Shown: piece after piece, positions 17,074-25,518 of the stretch | Numbering within the stretch: the stretch's first letter is position 1 | Layout: each line of letters begins with the position of its first letter | Source: Pedobacter chinensis | Lineage (GTDB): Bacteria > Bacteroidota > Bacteroidia > Sphingobacteriales > Sphingobacteriaceae | Assembly: GCF_003339865.1 (NCBI RefSeq) | Contig: NZ_QPKV01000014.1 | Location: 62,001 to 126,000, forward strand | Direction: 5' to 3' | Length of the DNA stretch: 64,000 nucleotides | Notes under the pieces: generated by a model | What the model saw: the letters and a program-made list of their open reading frames with translations, nothing else | Told to the model about the DNA's origin: nothing | Databases searched by the model: none | Program-made: the position numbers and the translations under genes

Positions 17074-18102
17074 TTAATTAATGGCTTTAACGCCTACAAG
17101 CGATATTTCTTTTTCCTTGCCTCTTAGTTTGATCGCTCCCAGGCGTACGGTATTAAAGCTGGCAAGCTGGAGTTCTTCAAAAAGATCACTGGATACGATC
17201 ACTTCATGATTGAATGTTTTACACATGCTTTGAATTCTGGAGGTGGTGTTCAGCACATCGCCCGAATAAGTGATGTCTCTTTTGATTATGCCAACTTCCC
17301 CTGCAATCACTTTGCCGCAATGAATGCCGGCTTTGAAAGTAGGTAAAAAGCCATATTTTTCATTGTATTTTTGGCTTAGCGCATGGAGCTGAGCTTTGAT
17401 ATCAAAAAAGCATTTAATGCAACTGCTGTTAGAAATTCCATCTTTATAATGCCAGGCAATTACCACCTCATCGCCCACATATTGATAGATTTCGCCCCTA
17501 TTATCGATGATGGGATTGGTAATGTCGATAAATAAATCTTTAAGTAGTTCATGATATTTTTGATCACCCAAATCTTCGGCAATGGTTGTTGATGAATTCA
17601 AATCGAGAAACATAAAGATTTTCAATTCAACTTTCGGTGTATTGTACTTTCCGCTAATAATGTTCCAAAATATGCCCTGACCAAATTTGCTGTTAATTTG
17701 TAAGAGCAGTTGAGTGATGGAAACCACCACTGACCAAACGATACCATTTTTCTGAAATCTTTTTATATCGCCCATGGCAAAAAGACCAAGCAATTCGTTA
17801 ATGAGGATGATAATTCCCAGGAATGATCCTGCTACAATCAGTATGGTGTATCCGTAAGGCTTATCCGTAAATTTGACGTTCACATAAAATACAAGAATAC
17901 TTCCTCCGGTAAGTGCGGCGAAAAAACCTATTGACATATTCAGTATAACAGATCTCAGTAAAGAATAATGTGGTGCAAGGCCCAACCCACTATTCGTTTG
18001 TAATACGAAGTACTCGTAAATAGCTATAACCGCACCTGTCATTATCCAGCAAGCCATAATGACAAGCAGCTGCCTGAGCTTATATTGGGTTCTGCGGTTC
18101 AT
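17074..18102 (-). CDS. Membrane-bound class III adenylate/guanylate cyclase
   Basis: A 342-residue protein: four hydrophobic helices (about residues 8-30, 45-68, 75-100, 110-135) followed by a class III cyclase catalytic domain (about 165-340). Metal-binding Asp residues occur in FLDLNSST and YVGDEVVIAW. The transition-state pair is in DVLNTTSRI (Asn and Arg). At the position that selects adenine in many enzymes the sequence reads TYSG rather than DVWG, i.e. Thr, as in class IIIb cyclases. It should make cAMP or a related cyclic nucleotide. The ATG at 18102 is preferred over the TTG at 18189. No cNMP-binding protein is adjacent. Confidence 0.88.
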   Translation of the reverse strand: MNRRTQYKLRQLLVIMACWIMTGAVIAIYEYFVLQTNSGLGLAPHYSLLRSVILNMSIGFFAALTGGSILVFYVNVKFTDKPYGYTILIVAGSFLGIIILINELLGLFAMGDIKRFQKNGIVWSVVVSITQLLLQINSKFGQGIFWNIISGKYNTPKVELKIFMFLDLNSSTTIAEDLGDQKYHELLKDLFIDITNPIIDNRGEIYQYVGDEVVIAWHYKDGISNSSCIKCFFDIKAQLHALSQKYNEKYGFLPTFKAGIHCGKVIAGEVGIIKRDITYSGDVLNTTSRIQSMCKTFNHEVIVSSDLFEELQLASFNTVRLGAIKLRGKEKEISLVGVKAIN

Positions 18103-18202
18103 ATTAACTAAGTTATTCAATTTTATGCAGTTATTCCCGATCAGTGTACCTGAATGTTTACAGCAAATGATGTTGGCCCCGAAAAGCAAAAGGGTTTAAA
18201 AT

Positions 18203-18230
18203 GAGAAAGCCTCATATTTCTATGAGGCCA
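18203..18230 (-). terminator. Terminator of the secreted protein gene at 18347
   Basis: A stem GCCTCATA/TATGAGGC (about 18209-18228) is followed, on the minus strand, by TTTCTCATTTT. It stands 120 bases past the stop codon of the gene at 18347 and separates it from the cyclase gene. Confidence 0.55.
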
Positions 18231-18346
18231 TAATTGAATGTCTTATAAGTATCCACTTGATAAAACTAAACCAAACAAACTGTAACACTAACAATGTGTA
18301 TGATTGATTTGTTTTAAATTTTCAAAAATATTTTCAGAAGTTTCAT

Positions 18347-18952
18347 TTACTTAACCGGGTTGCTTATCTCACGAAGATAAAGCCTTATTCTATGGGTGGG
18401 TATGTAAGTAACCATTCCGTTTGATCTGTAATAATTTGTAATTGCGGTATACAATTGGATTTGAAATTGGTTGTTAACTGTCCAGTGGTCTGTTCTTTGA
18501 AGTCCCCCTTGCTGCTCAATCTTCGACAAATCAGTAAGATCTCCCTTAGTGGTTCCTGGGCCGTACAGGAGCGTTAATTGTTCTACTAAGGTATTGTATT
18601 TTGCAATTAGCGCCTGATCAAAAGCAAGCGGCTTTACCATATGGTCTGATTTTTCGAAATTCCTGACATCCCACTCATATTGTACGCGTCGAATGGTTGA
18701 ATCTTTTTTATCAAATGTATATTCAATTATCAGGTTAGGAATGTCTTTTTCAGTTCGGATATACATTATAGGCATTGCCATCCCTCCGGGCACTATAATA
18801 TCATGATCTGAGGTGTACACTTTACTTTTCATTAGCTCCTCCATTTTAATTATGGCACTCATTTTTTTACCGATCAGGTCGGTTTTGATTTCTTGAGCGC
18901 ATAAAAGAGTTACCATAGAAATAAGCATCCAGGTGGAGAGTGTTTTTTTCAT
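18347..18952 (-). CDS. Secreted hypothetical protein
   Basis: A 201-residue protein with a standard signal peptide (KKTLSTWMLISMVTLLCAQ, likely cut after CAQ). The mature part is probably a single beta-rich domain (IIEYTFDKKDSTIRRVQYEW, HRIRLYLREI) without cysteines. I do not recognise a family. It lies 38 bases after the acyltransferase gene stop region on the same strand and could be cotranscribed with it; a terminator follows at 18203-18230. Confidence 0.75.
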   Translation of the reverse strand: MKKTLSTWMLISMVTLLCAQEIKTDLIGKKMSAIIKMEELMKSKVYTSDHDIIVPGGMAMPIMYIRTEKDIPNLIIEYTFDKKDSTIRRVQYEWDVRNFEKSDHMVKPLAFDQALIAKYNTLVEQLTLLYGPGTTKGDLTDLSKIEQQGGLQRTDHWTVNNQFQIQLYTAITNYYRSNGMVTYIPTHRIRLYLREISNPVK

Positions 18953-18990
18953 TTGAGCTCAGGATTTATTTTGATGATTTAATAATATGT

Positions 18991-20076
18991 TCATTTCAAT
19001 GCTTTAATCCGTTTTCTGTTCAGGTATTTACGAACCGGAATGTCAAAAAGAATCATGGTTAAATAGGCAAGCGAAACGAGGGCAAGCATTCCGCCGGCAA
19101 CAATTAAAGCCAACTCCGTTCCTTTGGGTTTATAAGTATTATAGTAGTTGCTAAACATCCAGATGGCGACGTAATGCGTCATGTAAAGCGGGTAAGAGAT
19201 TTTCCCTGAGAACACACATATTTTGTTTAAGGCTTTTGCTGACACTGTTCCAGCACCCAGCGCAACCAATAAAGGAAAATAAAACACCACTACAAATGTT
19301 TCAGTTAGCCAGCTGTATTTGGAGAAAGGCATTAAGAAGGCCAGCATCAGCAGGATTGATAAACCAGCAAAACCCAGTTTGTTTTTTATGATCCAGTTGG
19401 AGCGATAGATTAATAAACCTGCCAAAAATGAATAAAATATTCGTGCCCCACCGTCCCAGAAATTATCTCCTCCCCAACCACCCATGAGTGATCCTGATCG
19501 ATAAGCGACAGTGAAAAGAACTGCCGCAGCAATAAATGTTAAGGCGATATGGTATTTGCGTGCGATTTTATATAATACAAATGCATAAACAATATTAGCC
19601 ACATATTCCCAAAATAAAGACCATGCTGGTGCATTCAAACCAAAAAGGTTAAAAGCCCGATCTTCCATTGCCGGAAATGGAATAAGTAATGCAGAACTCA
19701 GAAAAAGGAGGGTAATATTACCAATGCTGTATTGTGCAATGCTTCCACTAAAGGGATCGAACAGAAAACTCAATAAACCTAATATCGAACCAAATATAAC
19801 CAGGGGATGCAGTCTGATGATTCGGGATTTGAAAAATTCCATGATACCCATTTTCTCTATACGGTCATCATAAGCATAGGCAATCACAAAACCTGACAAG
19901 CAGAAAAAAAAATCGACCGCCAAAAAACCGTGGCCAATAAAGTTTTTGCTGTAATCTGTATAAACCATCTCAAGGAAATGAAAAGCGACTACGGCCATGG
20001 CAGCTACGCCCCTTAGTCCGTCAAGAATGGTAAAATGCTGTTTGGTTTTTAGTATACCTGGATTTACATTGTTCAT
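18991..20076 (-). CDS. Acyltransferase 3 family membrane protein (OafA/YrhL-like)
   Basis: A 361-residue inner-membrane O-acyltransferase with about ten hydrophobic helices. The family signature is at the N-terminus: LDGLRGVAAMAVVAFHFLE with the catalytic-type His, followed by FFCLSGFVIAYAY and FFKSRIIRLHPL. Members (PF01757) acetylate or succinylate sugars of lipopolysaccharide, peptidoglycan or exopolysaccharide; the acceptor cannot be told. I start at the ATG at 20076; a TTG start at 20121 would add 15 residues. Gene order is acyltransferase then the secreted protein at 18347. Confidence 0.92.
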   Translation of the reverse strand: MNNVNPGILKTKQHFTILDGLRGVAAMAVVAFHFLEMVYTDYSKNFIGHGFLAVDFFFCLSGFVIAYAYDDRIEKMGIMEFFKSRIIRLHPLVIFGSILGLLSFLFDPFSGSIAQYSIGNITLLFLSSALLIPFPAMEDRAFNLFGLNAPAWSLFWEYVANIVYAFVLYKIARKYHIALTFIAAAVLFTVAYRSGSLMGGWGGDNFWDGGARIFYSFLAGLLIYRSNWIIKNKLGFAGLSILLMLAFLMPFSKYSWLTETFVVVFYFPLLVALGAGTVSAKALNKICVFSGKISYPLYMTHYVAIWMFSNYYNTYKPKGTELALIVAGGMLALVSLAYLTMILFDIPVRKYLNRKRIKALK

Positions 20077-20189
20077 GTTCTGCTTAGCGTCAACCTTAAA
20101 TATGAAAAGTGCAAGCAACAAGAATACAGAAATAGAGAGAGTCTACCAAATAAAAACGGGGTATAATTGGGGTTGAAAATGTAACAATA

Positions 20190-20225
20190 AAAGGACTTTT
20201 GAAAAAACCAAAAGCCCTTTCTAAG
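20190..20225 (-). terminator. Intrinsic terminator of the VOC gene
   Basis: The arms AAAGGACTTTTG and CAAAAGCCCTTT form a 12-base stem with one G-U pair around a loop of seven bases, ten bases after the VOC gene stop on the minus strand. The T-rich side faces the minus strand. Confidence 0.6.
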
Positions 20226-20234
20226 GCATAAAGT

Positions 20235-20657
20235 TTAATAACTGCCGAAATTGATCATCCACTGAATCCCGAATTTATCTTTAAAACTGCCGAAATAATC
20301 GCCCCAAAACATATCTTCCATTGGCATTTCTATTGTTCCGCCTGCTGATAAGCCATTAAAAAGTTTATCTGCATCTTCTCTGCTTTCTGCGGCGATATGA
20401 ACATACATATTATTTCCTTCTCTAAGTACATGTCCGGCTGATGGCAAACAATCAGATGCCATCAAAATGGTGTGCTCATTAATCGGTAACGCCACATGCA
20501 TTACACGGTTTTTTTCATTTTCCGGCAATTTATCTGATTCTGGTGCATCGCTCATTTTTTGGAAAAAGCTGAATTCTCCACCTAAAACAGATTTGTAAAA
20601 GTTAAACGCTTCTTCAGCCTGGCCGTCGAAGTTTAAATAAGGGTGCATGGTTCTCAT
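20235..20657 (-). CDS. VOC family protein, PhnB-like glyoxalase fold
   Basis: A 140-residue protein of the PhnB/3-demethylubiquinone-type VOC family. It begins with the characteristic HPYLNFDGQAEEAFNFYKSVLGGEF and contains VMHVALPINEHTILMASD and GTIEMPMEDMFWGDYFGSFKDKFGIQW. Such proteins are small beta-alpha-beta metal-dependent enzymes or binding proteins; no specific reaction can be assigned. The gene stands alone with its own terminator. Confidence 0.9.
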   Translation of the reverse strand: MRTMHPYLNFDGQAEEAFNFYKSVLGGEFSFFQKMSDAPESDKLPENEKNRVMHVALPINEHTILMASDCLPSAGHVLREGNNMYVHIAAESREDADKLFNGLSAGGTIEMPMEDMFWGDYFGSFKDKFGIQWMINFGSY

Positions 20658-20900
20658 TATTATCTCTTTTTTGTTTTACACTAAATTAAAAAAGCAGGAA
20701 TTGCTTTAATGGGTGCAGTTGAGACAAAAAAGCGGGCGATTTTTGACCCAAGCAATTAAGTTTAGCAAGATGTTGCCGCGTGGTTCAGCGATTGGTGTAT
20801 TGTTTGCTAAAAATGGGAAAGTTAATGGAAGTACAGCGAAGGGCAGTTGGCCAGCATTTAGCAGCATAAGCTCATGAGTAAGCTTACGCTGCCCTGATCA

Positions 20901-21335
20901 CTAAACCAAAGGGTTAACCACATTTCCCGTTATTTTCTGCATTAAACTGTAAGTGTCGGCAACCACCCAATGCTCGGTAATTTTCTCGTCTTTTAACCTT
21001 ACGATATTCACTTCCTCGTATTCAATTTTTTTTCCTGTTGCCGGAATATTCATAAACATCTCTTTATGCGTTCCTGTTACTGTGAATTTACACATCACTT
21101 TATCATCCTCTCCTAAAATATCACTGAATTTAATTTTTAAATCAGGAAAACCAATTTTAAATATTTCGACAGTATCATAGAAAGCCTTGGCACCTTTTCG
21201 TTGCCAGGGAAATGTATGGTGTACAGTAACACCGCTATCAACAAACTTATCTATTGCCTCCAGGTTTGCATTATTGAAAAGTTCATCGAAAAACACTTTG
21301 CAAATCGCTTTGTTTTTCTCTACTTGATTATCCAT
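20901..21335 (-). CDS. Ester cyclase / SnoaL-like domain protein
   Basis: A 144-residue single-domain protein with the SnoaL-like NTF2 fold (PF07366). Visible family segments are FFDELFNNANLEAIDKFVD near residue 15-33, DLKIKFSDILGEDDKVMCKFTVTGTH, IPATGKKIEYEEVNIVRLKDEKITEHWVV. The substrate is unknown; in ordinary chromosomes these are detoxification or uncharacterised proteins rather than polyketide cyclases. It is a lone gene, divergent from the nuclease-like gene at 21540. Confidence 0.88.
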   Translation of the reverse strand: MDNQVEKNKAICKVFFDELFNNANLEAIDKFVDSGVTVHHTFPWQRKGAKAFYDTVEIFKIGFPDLKIKFSDILGEDDKVMCKFTVTGTHKEMFMNIPATGKKIEYEEVNIVRLKDEKITEHWVVADTYSLMQKITGNVVNPLV

Positions 21336-21539
21336 ATCTTATGTTTTTTGTTGAAGAATTAATAATTAAACAAGGCAGATTTAATGTTGTTTCCGCAATT
21401 TTCAAACTTAATACAGCAGAAACGCCTATTATTTGTTGCGTTTTGTTTCTTTTTTATAAAAATAACATTACATATTATTTCAAATGGTTTTATTTTGTAA
21501 TTTAGTTAAACCGAAAATTAACTTTTAATCCCTTTAAAG

Positions 21540-22355
21540 ATGAGTGGAAAGTCAATGTATTATCTTTTGTTATTGGCGCTGTCAATTGTTGCCTGTTCCC
21601 CAAAAATAATGGCGGTAAAAAGAGATGATAATACCATTCGTGTACTTAGCTATAATATTCATCACGCCAATCCACCCTCAAAAGCAAAAGAAGGGTTGAT
21701 TGATATTGATGCCATTGTGAAGGTAATAGAGCGGCAATCTCCTGAACTGGTTGCTTTGCAGGAAGTTGATGTCAACACCAAACGTTCAGGAAATATAAAT
21801 GAAGCGGTGGTTTTGGCCAGCAGGCTTAAAATGAATTTTTATTTTTTCAAGGCAATTGATCATGATGGAGGAGATTATGGGGTGGCCATACTTTCCAGGT
21901 ACCCTTTAAGCGATCCTCAAACATATAAATTGCCAAGTAACAAAGACCCCAAAGCAGAGCCAAGAGTAATTGGCGTTGCCGCTGCAACCCTTGCCGATGG
22001 AAGAAAAATCAGGTTTGCCTCTACTCATCTTGATGCTCAGCGGGAGGAAGAGAACAGAATAATGCAGATTCAAGAGATTAATCGATTAACAAAAGATGAA
22101 ACCTTGCCATTTATTATTGCAGGCGATTTAAATGCTGGTGCTGGTAGTGAAACATTAAAAATATTTGATCAACAATTCAGCAGAACCTGCTCCGATTGTG
22201 GTTTTACCATTCCTGTTATTAATCCAAAACACACTATTGATTACATCGCCTTTAAAAAAGACAACAATTTTAGTGTCATTGAGCATCAGGTGATCAACGA
22301 AACTTATGCATCAGATCATTTACCTGTATTAGCTGTTTTGCAACTGAACCACTAA
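21540..22355 (+). CDS. Endonuclease/exonuclease/phosphatase family lipoprotein
   Basis: A 271-residue protein with a lipoprotein signal (LLLLALSIVACSPK). The metal-dependent EEP fold is intact: SYNIHHA, LVALQEVDVNT (metal Glu), DYGVAILSRYPL, FASTHLDA, IIAGDLNA (Asp/Asn) and the final YASDHLPVLA (catalytic Asp-His). The family covers phosphodiesterases acting on nucleic acids, phospholipids or inositol phosphates; the extracytoplasmic position favours a lipid, sugar-phosphate or DNA-scavenging substrate. The oxidoreductase gene follows after 33 bases and is likely in the same operon. Confidence 0.9.
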   Translation: MSGKSMYYLLLLALSIVACSPKIMAVKRDDNTIRVLSYNIHHANPPSKAKEGLIDIDAIVKVIERQSPELVALQEVDVNTKRSGNINEAVVLASRLKMNFYFFKAIDHDGGDYGVAILSRYPLSDPQTYKLPSNKDPKAEPRVIGVAAATLADGRKIRFASTHLDAQREEENRIMQIQEINRLTKDETLPFIIAGDLNAGAGSETLKIFDQQFSRTCSDCGFTIPVINPKHTIDYIAFKKDNNFSVIEHQVINETYASDHLPVLAVLQLNH

Positions 22356-22388
22356 AAATAAAATCAACATCTAAACACGAACTAAAAC

Positions 22389-23777
22389 ATGAATCGCAGA
22401 AATTTACTTAAAACCCTTAGCCTGAGTTTGGGGGCAACAGTTGTGAGCACTGATGTATTGGCCCGTTTGGCTGAAAATACCTACAGTTACCGCATTCCTG
22501 AAAACCCATTACATAAGCCTTTAGATAAACCGATAACGGCCATTACCTGTGGTGCTGGAAACAGAGGGACGGTTTATGGTAATTTTGCCGCTAATTTTCC
22601 AGATCAGATTAAAATTATCGGGGTGGCAGAGCCAGTTCCTTTTAGAAATGAAAGATATGCGAAGAAGCATAATATTGCTGATGCAAACCGCTTCAACACC
22701 TGGGAAGATGTTTTTAAAAAGCCAAAAATGGCCGATGCGGTGATCATTTCAATGCCCGATAATTTGCATTATGAACCTTGTATGCAGGCTTTAAAAATGG
22801 GTTATGATGTTTTACTGGAAAAACCAATCGCTCCAACCGAAAAAGAGTGCAGGGATATTTTAGCCTTAGCCAAAAAAACTGGAAGGATTGTGGCTGTTTG
22901 CCATGTATTAAGATACGCACCCTATTTTGTGAAAATGAAAGAGCTTATTGCCAAAGGTGCAATTGGAGAGGTAATCAGTATTCAGCACTTTGAACCCATT
23001 GAGCATACACACATGGCGCACTCCTATGTGCGTGGAAACTGGCACAACTCAAAAGAAACAACCCCTATTATTCTGGCTAAATCATGTCATGATTTAGATA
23101 TTATGAAATGGGTAATTAACAAGAAGGCCAAACGAATTGTTGCCATGGGAGATTTAAAATGGTTTAAAAAAGAAAATGCGCCAGAAGGCAGTACCGCAAG
23201 ATGTACTGATGGTTGTGCAGTGGAACGTGCCTGCCCTTATTCAGCTATAAAGGAATATGTAGATCGAAATTCCAGAACTTCGGTGTTGGATATTCCTGAA
23301 AATACCACTGACAGGAAAGCGGCCATCAGAGAGAAATTAAAAACAAGTGATTATGGTCGCTGCGTTTACAGAATGGATAACGACCAACCCGATCATTACA
23401 TCACGAGTATTCAGTTTAGCGATAGTGTTACCGCCAATTTTTCAATGGAAGCTTTTACATCCTATCATGATCGAAGGACGAGAATTATGGGCTCTATGGG
23501 CGATATGGTTGGAGATATGACTGAACTGGTGGTACATGATTTTAAGACCAGGCAGGAAACTAAATTTATACCTAAGGCCGAAGATGTTGATGGCTATAAA
23601 AACAGTGGTCATGGCGGCGGTGACTGGCTGTTGGTAAGAGATTTTGTACAAGCTGTGGCTCAACAAAATCCGGCTCTGCTTACTTCAACAATTGATGAAT
23701 CAATAGAAAGCCATATCATGGGGTTTATGGCAGAAAGTAGCCGAAAGAATGGAAAAGTAATGGATGTTAAGATTTAA
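22389..23777 (+). CDS. Gfo/Idh/MocA family oxidoreductase with twin-arginine-type leader
   Basis: A 462-residue protein. The leader MNRRNLLKTLSLSLGATVVS has an RR pair and a hydrophobic core, so Tat export to the periplasm is likely. The Rossmann nucleotide-binding stretch AITCGAGNRGTVYGNFAA begins near residue 52 and DAVIISMPDNLHYEPCMQAL follows; EKPI with a catalytic-type Lys is near residue 147. The C-terminal half contains a Cys-containing insert (CTDGCAVERACPYS) seen in some Bacteroidota members. Enzymes of this family oxidise sugars or glycosides with NAD(P). It is probably cotranscribed with the EEP lipoprotein gene. The 316 bp tandem repeats start right after its stop. Confidence 0.9.
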   Translation: MNRRNLLKTLSLSLGATVVSTDVLARLAENTYSYRIPENPLHKPLDKPITAITCGAGNRGTVYGNFAANFPDQIKIIGVAEPVPFRNERYAKKHNIADANRFNTWEDVFKKPKMADAVIISMPDNLHYEPCMQALKMGYDVLLEKPIAPTEKECRDILALAKKTGRIVAVCHVLRYAPYFVKMKELIAKGAIGEVISIQHFEPIEHTHMAHSYVRGNWHNSKETTPIILAKSCHDLDIMKWVINKKAKRIVAMGDLKWFKKENAPEGSTARCTDGCAVERACPYSAIKEYVDRNSRTSVLDIPENTTDRKAAIREKLKTSDYGRCVYRMDNDQPDHYITSIQFSDSVTANFSMEAFTSYHDRRTRIMGSMGDMVGDMTELVVHDFKTRQETKFIPKAEDVDGYKNSGHGGGDWLLVRDFVQAVAQQNPALLTSTIDESIESHIMGFMAESSRKNGKVMDVKI

Positions 23778-23779
23778 TA

Positions 23780-24497
23780 CGTTAAACATTTTTTGTTTTT
23801 TACCACCTGAGACACCTTAGAAGACCTGAAGCAGATGTGGAAAAACTTAGGTGTTTTTTACCTCTCCCTATCAATGGCAGTAGTGGAACTCATTTTGGTA
23901 CTGTCCCTCTCCTTGAAGAGAGGGAGTTGCCAGGTTGTGGTTTTAACCCTTTGTGAAAGTCATCCCTTAAAGTTTAAAGTGTTGGCTTTCAGGTAAGCTT
24001 TGTTCCCTCTCTTCAAGGAGAGGGATTTCATTGTCCTAACAGAAACCATTGCCGTTCACAGGGAGAGGTTTTGGAACTTGCCGTCGTTCTTACATGGTTA
24101 ACAGTTTTTTGTTTTTTACCACCTGAGACACCTTAGAAAACCTGAGGCAGATGTGGAAAAACTTAGGTGCTTTTTACCTCTCCCTATCAATGGCAGTAGT
24201 GGAACTCATTTTGGTACTGTCCCTCTCCTTGAAGAGAGGGAGTTGCCAGGTTGTGGTTTTAACCCTTTGTGAAAGTCATCCCTTAAAGTTTAAAGTGTTG
24301 GCTTTCAGGTAAGCTTTGTTCCCTCTCTTCAAGGAGAGGGATTTCATTGTCCTAACAGAAACCATTGCCGTTCACAGGGAGAGGTTTTGGAACTTGCTGT
24401 CGTTTTTGCATGGTTAACAGTTTTTTGTTTTTTACCACCTGAGACACCTTAGAAAACCTGAGGCAGATGTGGAAAAACTTAGGTGTTTTCAGGTGTC
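23780..24497. repeat. 316 bp tandem repeat, two full copies and one partial
   Basis: The anchor TACCACCTGAGACACC recurs at 23801, 24117 and 24433, an exact period of 316 bases; two copies are complete and the third is cut after about 65 bases at the galM-like stop codon. Each full unit carries a large imperfect inverted repeat: left arm 23861-23926 and right arm 24003-24068 in copy 1 (about 66 bases each, spaced by about 76), whose inner parts CCCTCTCCTTGAAGAGAGGG are themselves near-palindromes. No ORF of note lies inside. Copies 1 and 2 differ at a handful of positions, so the duplication is recent or being homogenised. Confidence 0.9.
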
Positions 24498-25364
24498 TTA
24501 AAAACATTCCACTTCCCAAAAACGTTCCCAATTATTGCCTGGATTCAGTGTGATGATTCCTTCCTTATGTGCTAAGTTCTGGTCGTGGTTTACACCATCC
24601 GCAACACCGCACCAGGGTTCGAGGCAAACAAACGGAGCATCTACAGCGGCCCAAATCCCGAAAAATGGAAAATCTTCAAAATGAAAGTGCAAACCATAAT
24701 CATTTTTATCATTCAACAAGCTGATGCAATTGCTTTGTAAGGTTTTGAAAACCAAAGCATCATTATAGAACAAATCGTGGTTGAGGTTGAGTTTGTGTCC
24801 GTCAAGCTCGATTATCTTGGTTTCGTTTGCCACTAAGCCGTCATCCAATGTCCAATAAGTTAGCTTGTCATCCGTATTGAAGGCAAGATAATAATCTTCG
24901 TAAGCAGTATTAGGCGTATTGGGAACAGCGAATGCAGGGTGAGCGCCTATAGAAAATAACATTTCATCATTACCCGTATTAATTACTTCGTATGTTAAAT
25001 TTAACTTACGATCTATGAGCTTATACTTCAGTTTTAATTCAAAATAAAACGGATAAACTTTTAAGGTTTCATCACTTTGTGTTAAAGTAAAAACAACTTC
25101 TGTTTCATTAACTTTTTCAAAACTGAAAACATGATCACGGGCAAATCCGTGCCGTGGTAATTTATAGTTTTCTCCCTGATAATTAAAGCTTTCATTTTTT
25201 AAAGAACCAACAATTGGAAAGAGTACCGGACTATGTTTTGCCCAATATTCAGGATCACCATTCCATAAATATTCTATTTGCGTTTCTTTACTGTATAAGC
25301 TTTGAAGTTCTGCTCCTTTGGCAGTCAGGCTGGCTTTTAAATAATCGTTTTCGAGGGTTATCAT
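24498..25364 (-). CDS. Aldose 1-epimerase family protein (LacX-like)
   Basis: A 288-residue cytoplasmic mutarotase-fold protein. Family features are the start LENDYLKASLTAKGAELQSL, the active-site-type RHGFARD near residue 71, the acidic cluster and SIGAHPAFAVP near residue 142 with the catalytic-type His, and CLEPWCGVADG near residue 251. It matches the LacX-like branch of aldose 1-epimerases rather than classic GalM, so no galM name is given. The partial third copy of the 316 bp repeat abuts its stop codon and probably serves as its terminator. Confidence 0.9.
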   Translation of the reverse strand: MITLENDYLKASLTAKGAELQSLYSKETQIEYLWNGDPEYWAKHSPVLFPIVGSLKNESFNYQGENYKLPRHGFARDHVFSFEKVNETEVVFTLTQSDETLKVYPFYFELKLKYKLIDRKLNLTYEVINTGNDEMLFSIGAHPAFAVPNTPNTAYEDYYLAFNTDDKLTYWTLDDGLVANETKIIELDGHKLNLNHDLFYNDALVFKTLQSNCISLLNDKNDYGLHFHFEDFPFFGIWAAVDAPFVCLEPWCGVADGVNHDQNLAHKEGIITLNPGNNWERFWEVECF

Positions 25365-25518
25365 TACACATTAAAAGTAATAAATTAACGGGGCTTTAGA
25401 AACAATTTTCATTAAATTTGATTGGTTGCCTCTGCAAGGATTTTCAGTTAATCTTTTTGTTTCAGGTACGGGTTGACTCTTTTCAGAAATCAAGAGTCAG
25501 TTAAGACTCCTGACTGCG

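Noticed and set aside
13348..18102. CBASS or Pycsar-type defence operon
   Set aside because: The cyclase is a class III membrane enzyme some 350 bases from the next gene and its membrane domain is not that of known PycC systems. No linked cyclic-nucleotide-binding effector was found.
23780..24497. CRISPR array
   Set aside because: Units are 316 bases with no short conserved repeats alternating with unique spacers and no cas genes, so the array is a plain tandem repeat.
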